Shown: positions 23,059-35,151 of the stretch, piece by piece
How the letters are laid out: each line of letters begins with the position of its first letter
Position numbering within the stretch: position 1 is the first letter of the stretch
NCBI GenBank assembly: GCA_003586115.2
Contig: QVOM02000116.1
Coordinates: 41,006,197 to 41,070,196, forward strand
DNA: 64,000 nt
Direction of reading: 5' to 3'
Source of the DNA: Salvator merianae
Lineage: Eukaryota; Chordata; Lepidosauria; Squamata; Teiidae
Position numbers and translations under genes: made by a program
The notes under the pieces: model-generated
The model's database searches: none
What the model was told of the DNA's origin: nothing
The model's input: the letters and a program-made list of their open reading frames with translations, nothing else

Positions 23059-23389
23059 TGAATCATAGAGTTGGAAGAGACCTCCAGGGTCATCGAGTCC
23101 AACCTTCTGCTCAATGCAGGACTCAGTAAACCATCCCATACAGATGTCTGTCCAGCCTGTCCTTGAAGACCTCCAGCACAGGAGAGCTCACCACTTCCTG
23201 TGGCAACCTATTCCATTAACTGATTGCCCTTACTGTCAGAAAGTTTTTTTATAATATCCAGCCTGTATCCACTCCCTTGAAGTTTCATCCCATTGTTTCT
23301 AGTCCTTCCTTCTAAGTGAGAATGCACTGATTCCTCTGCACTGTGACAGCCCTTCAGATACTTGAAAACAGCTATCATGTCTCCTCTCC
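23059..23389 (-). mobile_element. CR1 LINE 3' fragment, antisense
   Basis: The reverse complement matches 21220-21560 of the CR1 above over about 330 bp at high identity, judged by eye at above 85%. The minus strand reads GGAGAGGAGACATGATAGC, then TGCCACAGGAAGTGGTGAGC, then CTCTTCCAACTCTATGATTC. Only the end of ORF2 (frame broken by small indels) and the UTR remain. Confidence 0.9.
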
Positions 23390-23819
23390 AAGAGGTTATC
23401 ATGAGATCTAATGGCATTTAATATTAGTGTTTCAAAAATATATACCACCATAGTCTTTAGCCAATTCCTACACCTAGTATTTGTTGCAATTTTTCCTTAC
23501 TTAATGGCTTCCCTGTTGGTGAGAATAAATCTTTTATCCTAACCCTAACCAAATTATTTTTAGCTTTTTAATTTCTTGTTCGTATAAAACTACTTTTTCA
23601 TTTAAATGGGATATCAGAATATACTTAGAAAATTATGGCAAGAGCTTATTTTTCCATTTTGACCATATCTGTATAGTGGTCTTCATTGGACTGAATAATT
23701 TATCTTTAATTTTTAAAATCCTGTTTATACTGAGGAAAGAAATATCTTTTACCTTGTTTATCTCCCTTCCTTTTTTTTCCCTTCCCTTTTTTCCCATCCT
23801 TTTTTTTATTTGTACACTG
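23390..23819. other. Non-coding stretch, nothing recognised
   Basis: A T-rich plus strand with a polypyrimidine run at 23765-23815. No gene recognised. Confidence 0.4.
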
Positions 23820-25920
23820 TACACAGCTATGCATTTGCAAATGGTAAGCACCAATTTTTTGATGGAGCGTGTTCTACATCACCGCTAAATTCTGAGCTGC
23901 GGAAGACGCAAAGATTAAGCAAGCAGTTCTGTGTTTTGCCACTTCTGCAAGAAGCTTGAAGATCATGAATAGCTAACATGAAGATTATCGAGTAAGACCT
24001 GTAATGAGCCTCTAGGTCAGCACAGGCGGTTCTAATCAAAAGGAACGTTTACGAAAGAGAGAGAGAGAGGAACTGTAAGATAAGACAAATGAATATGCTG
24101 GATAAATTAGGGGGCTCCTAAAGTCCTAGGAAAGGTTTGTGGGTCAGACTCACTCATTGTTTTGAACACCCAACAAATTCTACCAATCCACAGGCTATGA
24201 ACTGTCTTTGTGCCCCCTGGCTGCAAATCCAGCAGAAGCATTTGAGTTTGGATACAAAGTAACTGAAGCTCTTCGATTTTCTTTGGCCATTTATCAAGTT
24301 CAAGCTCTGAGCCTCTAGGAATCTCCTCAAACATTGATCGCGTTATGCTAAAAGCCCTCTGGTCCTTCAAAATACAAACAGTCAGTACCTGGATGTATCC
24401 ACTGCACTTCCTTTGTCTCTCTCCAAGCTTCAGCCATGCCTGTTAGCATTCCTCACAGATCCTGCTTTCCCTATTTGTGGCAGTTAACTCTGGTATGCAG
24501 ATATCAAGTCTGAGAAACTGCTCCTTAATCTGGGAACCTCGTGGTCTGGGAACCAACTGATTATGGAATCAATGAGGAACAGGTGGAAATGGAAGTTTCC
24601 TATATACTTTAGGCACAGTTTGACTTTTGTATTCTGTTATCAAGTAAAGCTGCATAGCATGCAGAAGATTCTTTCCACCTACCTCTCCTGAATGGGGCCT
24701 GGGATGACAGAGAAACTTAGCAGAAAGCTGCAATACTGATTAACCAGGAGATCAAGCACAGAAAATGTTTGCTATCATGGCAGCCTGGGACTTCAGCATT
24801 TCTGGAATAGAGGGGCGAAATTTAATTACATATTGCTTGAAGGTCATCCATTGCTGGTTTGCCAATAAATATTCTGAATACACCGAGCAACTGGTTCATC
24901 CAGCCTACAGCATGAGTATAAAGCTGGCCCCCTGCCTCAGTTTCCTTGTAAATGTCACCCAACTGATGGATGCCCAACAGGCTGTTCTGACTTCCTCTCT
25001 TATTTGATACAGCTAATCCAGTGGGCCCGACGCAGCACTCAGCTGATTAAAAAGTGCACGCCTTATTATGCAGACTGTTTCCCTCAAGTGTAGTACGGAA
25101 AGAAACTGCCATTCATTGCTGTTTACAAGGTCACTTGTGCAAATAGCTAATTTTCATTACTAATTTAAAAGAATCATTCCTGATACAGAAAGAAAGCAGA
25201 GGGGATTATTGCTTTTAGGTGCTGAGACACATTCAGGGGCTCTCTTTAACAAAGGGAGAGAAGGAGGTGGGTTGAGGGATCTGGTAGCACAACAGGGTCC
25301 CTTTCAGATTTGACTATACAACAGTTTTCATTAGAACTCAAGCACTCATACGTAATGAATAACGAAAAATGGTGAACTAGTTCCCCTCTTTTCTTGAAGA
25401 GGACAGAGTGCCACTAATAGAGTATCCGAGATGCTTGTAACAATAGCTTGCTGCCCCTATTCATTGGCTCATCTCAATTAATGCATCATGGCAATCAACT
25501 AAGGTGGGTAGTTAATTAGGCTGAAGGTAAGAGCAGCTTGCACAGCTGACAAATCAAGGGACAACCCTAACAATTCATAGAGCCATTCCTTTCATTTGAC
25601 CATCTGGCCAGACACACGCCCTTAAAAAGCAGCCAGACTCTTTTGCCTCTGAGCCAGGAGCAGGGGTATCTAAAATGCCATACTGAAAGTCCCCAAACAA
25701 CTTTAGTGATGACCCCTGATAGAGACAGGTCCACTATATCATTGCTTCTCTTCTGAAGGAAAACAATCATCACCGTCATCAAACTCATTTGTAAAGCCAT
25801 TAAACCGGCTATCAGTGAACTTTCTATTTCTTTGTGGAATTGTTCTAACAACAAACAATGACAATTTTCCCCTAATTTCAAAGGCAACACTAATGACACA
25901 GGCAAATTGCTAACTTTTCA
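23820..25920 (-). other. Coding-like fragments on the minus strand, origin unknown
   Basis: Several adjoining minus-strand stretches read as plausible protein with isolated stops. 24148-24460 runs through without a break (KKIEELQLLCIQTQMLL; DQRAFSITRSMFEEIPRG), with one stop upstream near 24446. 24828-25050 (GGQLYTHAVGWMNQLLGVF; IFIGKPAMDDLQAICN) ends in a TAA. 25567-25905 is a 112-codon frame. They could be an old processed pseudogene, decayed exons or chance. I recognise no family, and frames of this size are frequent in this window. Confidence 0.15.
24960..25180. promoter_or_regulatory. Candidate conserved non-coding block
   Basis: A repeat-free block with balanced base composition and many developmental-enhancer-like words (CAGCTGATTAA, TGTTTACAAGG, GCTAATTTTCATTAC). 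This is pattern impression only; no comparison was made. Confidence 0.15.
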
Positions 25921-27570
25921 CTTATTAAGTTGCATTCCACATAGGTTCATTTGTGACTTTATAGCTTCAAGGCATAAAAACTTTTCAGGAGAAAAACCCA
26001 TTTTGTTCTTCCTAATAGCACAGAAACCAGAAAAGGCTGCACTTAAGTTTGCTAAATGAAAGGTGATAGGCTAAAGAAACCTCTCTGCATGAGAGAAAGC
26101 GTTTCAAAGCCTGAATATCCCAAAGTAACTTATGTTGAAGCCAGTGGCACTTACACAAGGCATCCTTTGAAAAACAAGAGTCATATGGAACTGACTAAGA
26201 AATCAATGTTCTTGATTTCAGAGTGATACAAGCATAAGGGCTTACTTAGAAGCCAGAGGAAATTTGTTATTAGTTCAATGAGTGCCAAACTACAAGTGGT
26301 GTTTTTTAAGTTTGTGCATGATGCTTTTTTAGGTTTTTGCGTGAAAGCCAGTAGGAAAAGTCAGACCACGGCAACGAACAGGGCTTTCAGATTTTACTCT
26401 CACTATCTTCCCCATCTGAAAGAAAAGATCGAAGCCAAGACAAAATAGTCTCATTCTCCCCAGATCCACTTTCTATAGAAACTAGTTAAACCTCTTGGAA
26501 AGAGTGAAAGGGGGTGTTAAGAGAGTTTAAGTACCAGCAAATGATGTGTTTAAATCAAATTTTGTAATTTCCAAAGCAAAACAGCTGCAAATAAGCACAT
26601 GGGCACATTTTGTTTGCTCTCCAGACAGTGTATGTAAAAAAATTATTAAAAATATGTTTTTTTTATTCCTGTTTTCTTCTTGTAAAATGTGCCACTATTA
26701 ATTAGAAGAGGGAAAATGAACTATGCAGATGCATAATATGAGCAAGTTTGAAAATACTAAATATATGCAAAAGTGTTATATGGAAAGGTAAAATAAATAG
26801 TTTTGGAAAAGTTAGTTCTTAGAGGCCTTAGAGAGATAAATAAATCAGTAATCTGCCTGGGCTACCTATCTGTGCATGGCTGATGGTGTCCTACCCCAGG
26901 GATATTTACTAGTGCTATGTTTAGGTTTATCTCATGAATTTGCTTTCTGTTTTGAACTGGAAATTGCCATGATTTATTTGAATAAAGCTAATCAATAAAT
27001 GCAGAAAGAAGTCTTAGCCCAAGTCCCAAGTCCAGAAGTAGCAACTGAAGCACTGAAGGTATTTGCTGTGTCTCTACATGGCATTCAAAATACCTTGGAG
27101 AAGCACTGAAGTCTGCCTGCCTAGATACGAAACTGCTTCTCATGCACTGAGCTGGCAAAATAAGCTACATTTCCATGCAGGCCTCTTGTGTTTGCATGTG
27201 GAGGGGAAAGAGGCACTCTGAGTGCAAACATGAAGATTTCAGGCATGGCCATGGAGCTGCCAACTCCCTTTCCAAGGCTGCCTGAAGCAAGGGCAAGTCT
27301 GGAGGGAAGTCCAGTCTGGCCTTGTGGCCAGCACCACAGACACACAGCCATTATTAAATGGAATGGAAAACTCAGCATAGTAACCCTGAACTACAGATAT
27401 TCACCAACATAGCAAGAAATAACTTTCTCAAACTTGGAGTAAGACCATGGGCTGTCAATAAGTGTAGCAGCTACTGTTGACTGTTTTGTTTTGTTTTTAA
27501 GTAGCACTTCATTTACTCTTTCTTTATCAACAGCTGGTATTCCCTTAGATTTAGACAAAAGGAATGCACG
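25921..27570. other. Non-coding stretch, nothing recognised
   Basis: AT-rich sequence without a recognised repeat. 26,700-27,000 contains TTAATTAG- and TAAATAAAT-type words. No exon supported. Confidence 0.4.
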
Positions 27571-27685
27571 GAGTGGCTGTAGAGCAAACCTTCTGGAAGG
27601 CAGAAGGTTGCAACCTTTCCCTAGGTGGAGGCAATGATCTACTTCTGTATTTTTGCAAAGAGAATTTCATAGAAGTGTCAGTGGA
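27571..27685 (+). repeat. Left arm of long inverted repeat, SINE core
   Basis: A 115-bp arm that pairs with 27785-27906 (about 85% by eye). The shared part includes CTTCTGGAAGGCAGAAG and TTCTGTATTTTTGCAAAGAG. The sequence is related to the core of the SINE at 16069-16246 (CACTTCCATATCTCTTTC). Confidence 0.9.
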
Positions 27686-27774
27686 CCCTAACCCTAACCC
27701 TAACCCTAACCCTAACCCTAACCCTAACCCTAACCCTAACCCTAACCCTAACCCTAACCCTAACCCTAACCCTA
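27686..27774. repeat. Interstitial telomeric repeat, (CCCTAA)n
   Basis: Eighty-nine bases, nearly fifteen units, with no error, C-rich strand on plus. It is the vertebrate telomere motif. Its purity suggests recent origin or active maintenance by slippage or telomerase-assisted repair. It is placed exactly in the loop between two inverted SINE arms. Confidence 0.98.
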
Positions 27775-27784
27775 CCTGGACACC

Positions 27785-27906
27785 TCCACTGACACTACTA
27801 TGCAATTCTCTTTGCAAAAATACAGAAGCAGGCCATTGCCTACATCTAGGGCAAGGGTGCAAACTTCTGCCTTCCAGAAGATTTGGTCTATGACCTACAG
27901 CCACTC
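27785..27906 (-). repeat. Right arm of long inverted repeat, SINE core
   Basis: A 122-bp arm in opposite orientation to 27571-27685, ending at 'CAGCCACTC', the complement of GAGTGGCTG at the outer edge of the left arm. About ten extra bases (CCTGGACACC) separate it from the telomeric tract. Confidence 0.9.
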
Positions 27907-29934
27907 CCATGCTCTCAATACCACCTGACATTTATTATTTTCATAGGAAAATCAATCATTTCTATACTGAGTGATCTTAATGCATTGTTAGAGATAGACA
28001 ATCCATTCCATTTCTTTCTATTGCCATGCTGCTTAGGACTGATGAAATTTGGCATCCAAAAAGATGTGGAAGGCCACATGCTCATATAAGACTAGTACTA
28101 GTAAATGATTTTTGCATGCAATACAATCCAAACCTACTCTTTTAATGATTTTAGTTTACAAATAAAACAGGAGCAAAGTACCATAGTTCTCCATCTTCTT
28201 AATGTTTCTGGTTTTCATTATAGACATCCATTACACCGTTCATGTTTCTTCTCAAAGCAGCAACTGAGTAAGTTATACCAAGCTGTCGTTGACTGCTGTA
28301 CATAGCGACTTAAGCACGAGCACATTGTAACAAATCCAAGTGTACTTTACAATAAGCAGGAAACCTAGCAAGTTATAGCTTTCATAAACTTCAGAGAGAA
28401 GTTTTGGTTCCACTGGAGTCATTGGGAATTTTGGCATCAACTTCAATTGGTTTTGCTCACTGCTTAACCCATGGGCTGCACAATGTAAATATTACAGCTA
28501 TTATGCAGAGAAATTCAAAATGGTCTTTAAAAAGCACAAAAAGAACAGAAAGTACACTTTGATTTCAGTAAATGATGATTGTCAAAACACACGAGCACAA
28601 ACCACAATTCTATCATCAAATCCCATTATAAAAAAAAAAGGAAGCAGTAGAAAAAAAGTGATCTGCCCACACTGCAATGAAGTAATAAGGAGCTGATAAT
28701 CAGTTTTCTATCCAAATACTTAGCTGGCACTCAAGCAGTATGAAATCTGATGACATTCTATAACTAACTTAAGCAAACCATGCAGTGACAAGTTCAGTGA
28801 CAACCAGAAAGGAAAGATAAGTTTAATGATGCTGACAACTTGCCCTATTCATTACTGAAAATATTTTCAAGTATTTTCAGTCAAAATATTAGACAACTTT
28901 GAGATGCACACATGTGAAGGGTGATTATCTTTTATCCTAGACTGACCAGAGAGCAAACCAAAATGCCCACTCAGGGCAGTTATGTCTTCAAAATTGATGT
29001 GATTTAGCTTAATTTTGCATAAAGCTGTTTTGGCAATTATCACATATTCTGAAGCCAATTAGCACTTTGGATTGTGTGTAAATATTTTTTTCAAAGTGTT
29101 AATAATTAACTAAAGGAAATATTCCACAAAACATAACAGGAAAAGATTTGAAGTATAATGTCAAAAAGATAGTAACATTGTGGAAAAGGGAAAGCTTTGG
29201 TGGTTGTTTCCTCATATTTCTATTTCTCTCTCTCTCTATCCCTCCCTCCCCCCTCCTCTCTCTCTCTTTCGAAACTTATAAATATAACTTTCCAAGATGT
29301 TAAAAAAAACTTATTTCCTCTAGACTTTTTTTTTCTTTTTTAGGAAAAAGGTGAAGCAGCATAAGACTGATAGCTATGTGTACACAGATATATTTATGCC
29401 TTTTTTTGCCTGTAGGCAGTGAGCTGGCATGGGAAAGGGATGCCTATAGGATGCTCTGTATTTGCATACATTCTGCATAAGTACAAACTCACACATACTC
29501 TTGCCCTGGAACTATAGGAAAGGCTTTCATCCTGCAACTGTTCTCCAGTACAAAACTAAACATTGCTCCTCGAATGGATGGAAACCTCTCACTTTTATGA
29601 GGATAAAATGCAGGAGATTCAGTAGAAAACACCTCTCAGGTACAGAGTTTAGTATTTCCCCAAACCTGACTTCTAAGCCATGGAAAAAGCAACCCTATTT
29701 TTCCAGCAAATATATATCACAAGGCCCATACAGAATGGTATTCTTCCCACCCACAGAGTCTGCCTTTGCACATAGCTAAGATCTATCCAGAAAACAAAAT
29801 TCAGAATCTGTATTGCTCCAAATAGTTATCTGTAAAGACACTGAGAAGGAAAGAGGCAGCACAGGTTCCAGAAATTGAACTTTCCTTTTTTTAGTGTATA
29901 TGCATCTTTAAAAAGTTAATGATGCCCTGGAGGC
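27907..29934. other. Non-coding stretch, nothing recognised
   Basis: AT-rich sequence with a CT-rich run at 29222-29272 and a T-rich run near 29320-29340. No gene or repeat family recognised. Confidence 0.4.
29222..29272. repeat. Polypyrimidine CT-rich tract
   Basis: Imperfect CT and CCCT units forming a purine/pyrimidine mirror tract. Confidence 0.85.
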
Positions 29935-30092
29935 AACTTGACACCTGGTGACTACATAGTCGCATCAATGTCATATTCTTGACACAGTGGATAACCATTG
30001 CTTTCTTCCAGGGAGATCTGAGACATTGAACCTATGATCCTGTGCTTTCTAGAGAGCTGCTCTACTGCCAAGATACAGTCATCCCTCATATC
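29935..30092 (-). mobile_element. Decayed tRNA-derived SINE, antisense
   Basis: On the minus strand, CTTGGCAGTAGAGCAGCTC is followed by the B-box-like GGTTCAATGTC (about 30025-30035) and a core word CTGGAAGAAAGCAATGG. The tail end reads CTTGACACCTGGTGACTAC on plus. Diverged, but with the expected order. Confidence 0.5.
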
Positions 30093-30765
30093 TATTTTAT
30101 GATTTATAACTTTTAGAACCAAAATCATAGGCATCATTCATATCATTCTGCGTTCCCTTTTAGTATTTTCACCTAAGGAACAATCAAAGCAATGGTTTGG
30201 AATTGCTGTAGATGAATTCAGATTCAAGGAAGCCCGGAAAGCTTCAAAGTAGATTCAGAATGACCCAGGATAGGTCTTTATCAGACAATCATGAAGAAGA
30301 GGATTCCTGGTTCAATGTAAACTTCCATCCCTACAAGCACTACTATTCATTCATTCATTTATTTTTGCATAGAGGTTCACAGGACATAATGGAGAAGGTG
30401 AGGATTTTAGTGCCACAGAAGCCAGACAGTTTCATAGTTCACTCAATGCCTTATTTGCATTTATGGAAATGTGCATGCTTTTTCTAACTTAGATTTAATT
30501 GCATGCAAATTGAGTAATTTAAAAAAAAAAATTCTACTATTGAAAATAAAATCCTTCTTCTGTATATCTACACGGTACATGGGTAGGGGAGTACTGTAAT
30601 TGAGAAAGTGCACGTTTCATCAGCTCTGCACAGCAATCAAGTACATTTCTGGTATAACAATTTTGCTGGATGTATTGGGTAAGCAAGTAGAAAAGCTTTG
30701 TATGACGTACCTGTTATCCAGACCTGTTAAGTTTTAAAAAATGGAAATGAGAGGTTGGTGAGTTG

Positions 30766-31347
30766 GAGCCTTTCTGCATTTACCTCACTTAGAACAGATT
30801 AACTAATCCACTTCAGCCTATTCCAGCCCAAGCATAGGAGGTTGTATCTGCATCTGAAGAGAGGGGCATTTGTTCCAGGCCAACGTCAGTGGTAATACAG
30901 ATTTACCTTCCCTAGTCTGTACCACATGAAACATACTTCTGCTGCAAGTATCACCCGCCATTCCCTATAATTGGCCCATCTCCCTTCACTCCAGCATTGT
31001 GTCTGGTGCATGAGGACAGGATTTTGATGAACTTTGAAGTTTGTATAAGGAACAATGGAAGATGCCAAAGAACCACCTTGGAAGCTTATGCAAGCTTCAC
31101 AGCTGATCTTTGAAGCTTATTCAAGTTTTGATGATGTGACTGCAGTGTTTTCCTTGCTCAGATCAGATGCAGAAGCACCAGCGCCTGGACCAGAACAGAT
31201 GTCATTAGTATGTTTGCAGACCTTTTCAAATAGGCCCACTGCTAAACCAGGATAGGAAACCCTTAAGATAGTTCTGGATCAGAATATCCAAACAAAGTGG
31301 ACTAAGGAGTAGCTTGTTCCGGAATACCAGGCAAGTGCAGAAAGGGC
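30766..31347. mobile_element. Non-autonomous DNA transposon, GCCTTTCTGCA-TIR family
   Basis: Left terminus GAGCCTTTCTGCATTTACC; right terminus, read on the other strand, TGCCCTTTCTGCACTTGCC. This is an inverted match of 15 or more of 19 bases. The interior is about 540 bp with no transposase. The same termini appear at 40213 and 40730. No clear target duplication is visible at this copy. Confidence 0.6.
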
Positions 31348-31994
31348 ATTGATTATAGCATTAACATATGACAGAAGCATGAAGAGCTGATTGCTTCCAA
31401 TTCACACAAGAAAAACAGAGTTGGCTGTCACCAATATATACACTTTATTGCATATACATACCATTTCTGAACAAAAAATGAAGCTGTCTAGAATAATAAT
31501 GCTCCAATGGCCATTATGAGATTATGAAAATAACACAATACAAAGAATTCAAGGTTTGCTTTGTAAATTTAACATTGATTTCATCCAAGCAGCTTGGCTT
31601 TGGCCTTAAATCTCTTTTGATGCCCCTCTGAATATCTCAAACAATATGCTGGGTCTTACAGAGAATCCAACACTGCTGGCCCAATATTGATTGATGAAAA
31701 ACATGAAATAACCTGGCAGGTTATCTGGCAGGCAGAAACCCAACAGGTTAAGCCTCTTTACAGAACTGAAATATAATTATGATGAAACTGCTTTCTATCC
31801 TACTCATTCTCCAAGGAGCTCACTGCAGCAAATGAATGAATAAATAAATAAATATTTTCTTTGTCAGAAAGCCAGCCAACTTTTAACACAGTCCTGCATC
31901 CTTTTTTCACAGTGAAGGCACATGACCCAGTCAACACACAGTGTTTCAGATCAGGGAATTCCTTTTAAAACCAGAGTGACTAAACAGAAAGGAA

Positions 31995-32111
31995 GGGTGA
32001 TTCTGCACTGGCCGGTTTATCAGACCAGCATGTCTACCTTCTGCACACTGGGGACTAGTTTAGACTGCATCAGCTTAGTGGTGCAAGATACTGGCATGTG
32101 CAGAATCACCC
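31995..32111. mobile_element. Fold-back MITE, GGTGATTCTGCAC family (copy 1)
   Basis: 117 bp with perfect outer inverted repeats: GGGTGATTCTGCAC at the left, and its exact complement GTGCAGAATCACCC at the right. The left arm continues ACTGG..TTTATCAGACCAGCA. Copies are at 37629-37790 and, partial, at 63076-63120. Confidence 0.75.
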
Positions 32112-34149
32112 AAACACAGGTCTTCTACACACTCATGACAAGCAATAGCTTTCTTCTATTCTATGCAGCAGCCCTGTTCTCCTTTCCTTTTGACCTCCCT
32201 TGCTGGACCCCTCATTTAACAAACATCAACAAAAACAGACTCCTGCAGACTAGCATACCAACATCATAGGAAAACCTTGTCTGTAAGTATTGGGAGAAGG
32301 GGAACATGAAGGTGGTCTTTCTTCTTCACTATTTGGTCAGTAAGCACTGAAAGTTTTCATTTTAAGCTGGTGCATTAAATCCTAAGTGAGCTATCAAGGC
32401 CGTCTTTTAAAGTGCCTGCTCCGTTAAACAGAGGAGACAAATTAAAGTGGGGAGATTAGGTAGTTTTCCACTTTAGCAAGGTTTGAGAAAGGTCTCTTGA
32501 ATCCTAAAATACAAGAAGAGTGAAAAATTGGAGAAGGGTGTATTTGTACATCCTACCTACTATGAATGTATCACAAAATGGCTAGCCTCTGTACTGTTTC
32601 CTTTAAAGGAGCATCAGCCATGCAAAAGCTCATTAGTTTGGTCAACTGAGTTTATCAGATAACTATATATTCAGAATATGGGCTTATATATGCTGAATTA
32701 TCCTACCCGTATAATATCAGATGCCCTTTCTTTACATTCACCACTTAACCAAACAATACAAAAACTGGCTTGCAGAAATACACCTTTGCAACATATATAT
32801 GATTTTTTTTTTCCTGCCTACTTTGTGCTGCAGTTCTCTCTTACAGATAAGAAAGATCACCACACTGCCAGGGGAGGAAAGGATACTGAATTGGTCTATC
32901 TGGCCATGACTGTCTATCTGGGGTGTAGCAATAACTATTTTAAGTTGTCAGTCAGTGGACTTTTCCTGCCACCTGTTGTCTGATCCTGCCTGATCAACTT
33001 TTTGTCCCTAGAAACTTCATCACACATCATATGTTTTCAGGTTCTGGTTGCATTCCTCAGGTATTTCATCTAGAAAGGCAGGTTTCAAATGAGGTTGTTA
33101 AATCTGACTACTGGCTTCTTGCAAGGATCCAAAGCACCTTCATAAAGTTTAGAGTCAAAAAGCAAAGCAAAACTCTCTAAATCAAAACATATTTCAAATG
33201 ACATTTTTAAAATGTAAATTCACCAATAATAGTGCAAATATCTATTATTTTCTTTTGACTATCAGAATATTCTCCCTCTATAAAATGTAGCAGAAAGTGC
33301 TACTTAAGAACTTTTAATGACAGCAACATACCTGACAGAAGCATGAAAAGGTTATCCAGATCTTCAAAAATATACATTAAAACTCTGGTTTCAATGTATC
33401 TCAAGTATAGCAAACCTCTGTTTGGTTTCAATTTTCTTCAGTCCCAACTTCCACAGTCAATGAACAAGGAAAATAGAAGGTATATACCAATAACATCTGA
33501 AAAGCCAAAAAAAAATCCCCATTCCCTGATATATCTAAGCAGTCTTAGATATATATAACATCAGTATAGATGGAGATGCTGATAAATCCTAGTTTTATAT
33601 TTTATTTACAAGGGTACCACATTGTATTACTGTGCCTTGTATCTAAATCCTATGTCATACTAAGCCTATGGCTGCAGAAATAATAGATTTGCTGAATATA
33701 CAATGTATGTAGTTATAATTATCCTAATAAGCTTGCTAGTCCATTTCAAGTTTCTAAGATTATCTACAAACATCAGTATCAAGGATGAGCAGATACTGTG
33801 GTAGCCTAAATATCATCACATCCTGTCAAAGGTTGGCTATGGAATGAATTGAAGTCCAGGGACATCTGAAAGGCCATAGCTTTGTTACTTTAGCCCACAT
33901 AAATTGTAAGTCAGCACAGTAATCCTTCATATAATACAGCTTTCCCCCCATTTAATGCAATCTCAAAAACCTGCAGTAACGTGATGGCCTTTTCAACATC
34001 ACTGACTTAGGTTGGCAGGCTCAGTCTCTATGGCAGCTTCCACATGTTCCCTGGGGACCATAATACCTGCCTCCAGGAATATCAAGGCTACACACTAGAG
34101 AGGTCCCTGGGAGGTCATACCTCATGGAGAATGCTCTAGCTGTATGGGG
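32112..34149. other. Non-coding stretch, nothing recognised
   Basis: AT-rich, without supported gene or repeat family. Confidence 0.4.
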
Positions 34150-34510
34150 CTAAATTGGAGCAGTCCCTGGTATAAAAATTGTGCCTGAAGGGAGAATGCT
34201 TTAAAGCGGTCCCAAAAGTTTTGCTGTCTGTGGGCCAATCAAGCTGTCCATCATGCAGACAGCTGGACCAGTTCATACAGTGCACAGAATCTGGCACCAT
34301 TTTACCAGCCTCCACAAACAGCCCTGGATGCATCACAAAATATCATTGGCCAGCAACTACAGAGGCCAGGAACTTTCATTCCCAGCCTCCAAAGTTAAGC
34401 TGGGACTGGCAACCATCATGCAGACACTTGATTCGTGCCAGGCTGCGAGCTCTGTGTACCACCCTAATGTACAGGATGCAAAGCTGCCTATGATTCCCCA
34501 ATTCCTAATT
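34150..34510. repeat. Probable diverged copy of the 30766/40213 TIR family
   Basis: Interior words such as 'CATTCCCAGCCTCCAAAG', 'AGCTGGGACTGGC' and 'CATCATGCAGACA' match those at 17805-17850 and 36760-36880. The ends are eroded. Confidence 0.35.
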
Positions 34511-34961
34511 CCCCTGGTTAACAATAATTTGATTCACAGTCTTACACTGTATAGCAGTTTGCGAAAGGAAAACATGTTACAAGGGGTCTTTCCCTAATTT
34601 TTCCTGCATTTAGATTTAGATAAGCAAAAAAAGGGGGTGCTATTTTTAAGAAATGTTTAAATAAAGTACATAAATATATTTTGTGGACACAAAAAGACAA
34701 AAGCAATACAGACTTCCTCTGAAGGCAACTGGAAATTTGAATCTAAAGTTATGCACAATGCTTTTATCACTGACATCACACCTCACTTAAAATGTGAAGA
34801 AAATTATTAACCACAGTCTGTCTTCCAAAATGATCCTTGCATTACAAAAGCATTTCCTCCTCACCTACACTGCACCAAAATGGAAACTGAGAAAAACAAT
34901 CAAGAGAACAGAGTCATTTCATCATGAGAAGTGAAGAGGGGAAGAATTGCACTTAAAGTTT

Positions 34962-35151
34962 AGGAAGGAAGGAAGGAAGGAAGGAAGGAAGGAAGGAAGG
35001 AAGGAAGGAAGGAAGGAAGGAAGGAAGGANAACAATGGATGGTTATGGATCCTCACAAGTTTTGCTTCTACTAGTTCTAGAAACAAAGAAAAAGGAAGGA
35101 AGGAAGGAAGGAAGGAAGGAAGGAAGGAAGGAAGGAAGGAAGGAAGGAAGG
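34962..35151. repeat. Twin (GGAA)n tracts with one undetermined base
   Basis: A first tract at 34962-35029 is followed by an N at 35030, 61 bases of unique sequence, and a second tract at 35092-35151 in the same phase and orientation. The N marks an unresolved base or collapsed repeat length. Long purine tracts of this kind polymerise poorly in sequencing. Confidence 0.95.

Noticed and set aside
27551..27931. Long open frames with repeated PN or GL blocks on both strands
   Set aside because: They are the translation of the telomeric hexamer, which has no stop in these frames, with SINE arms on both sides. Not a gene.
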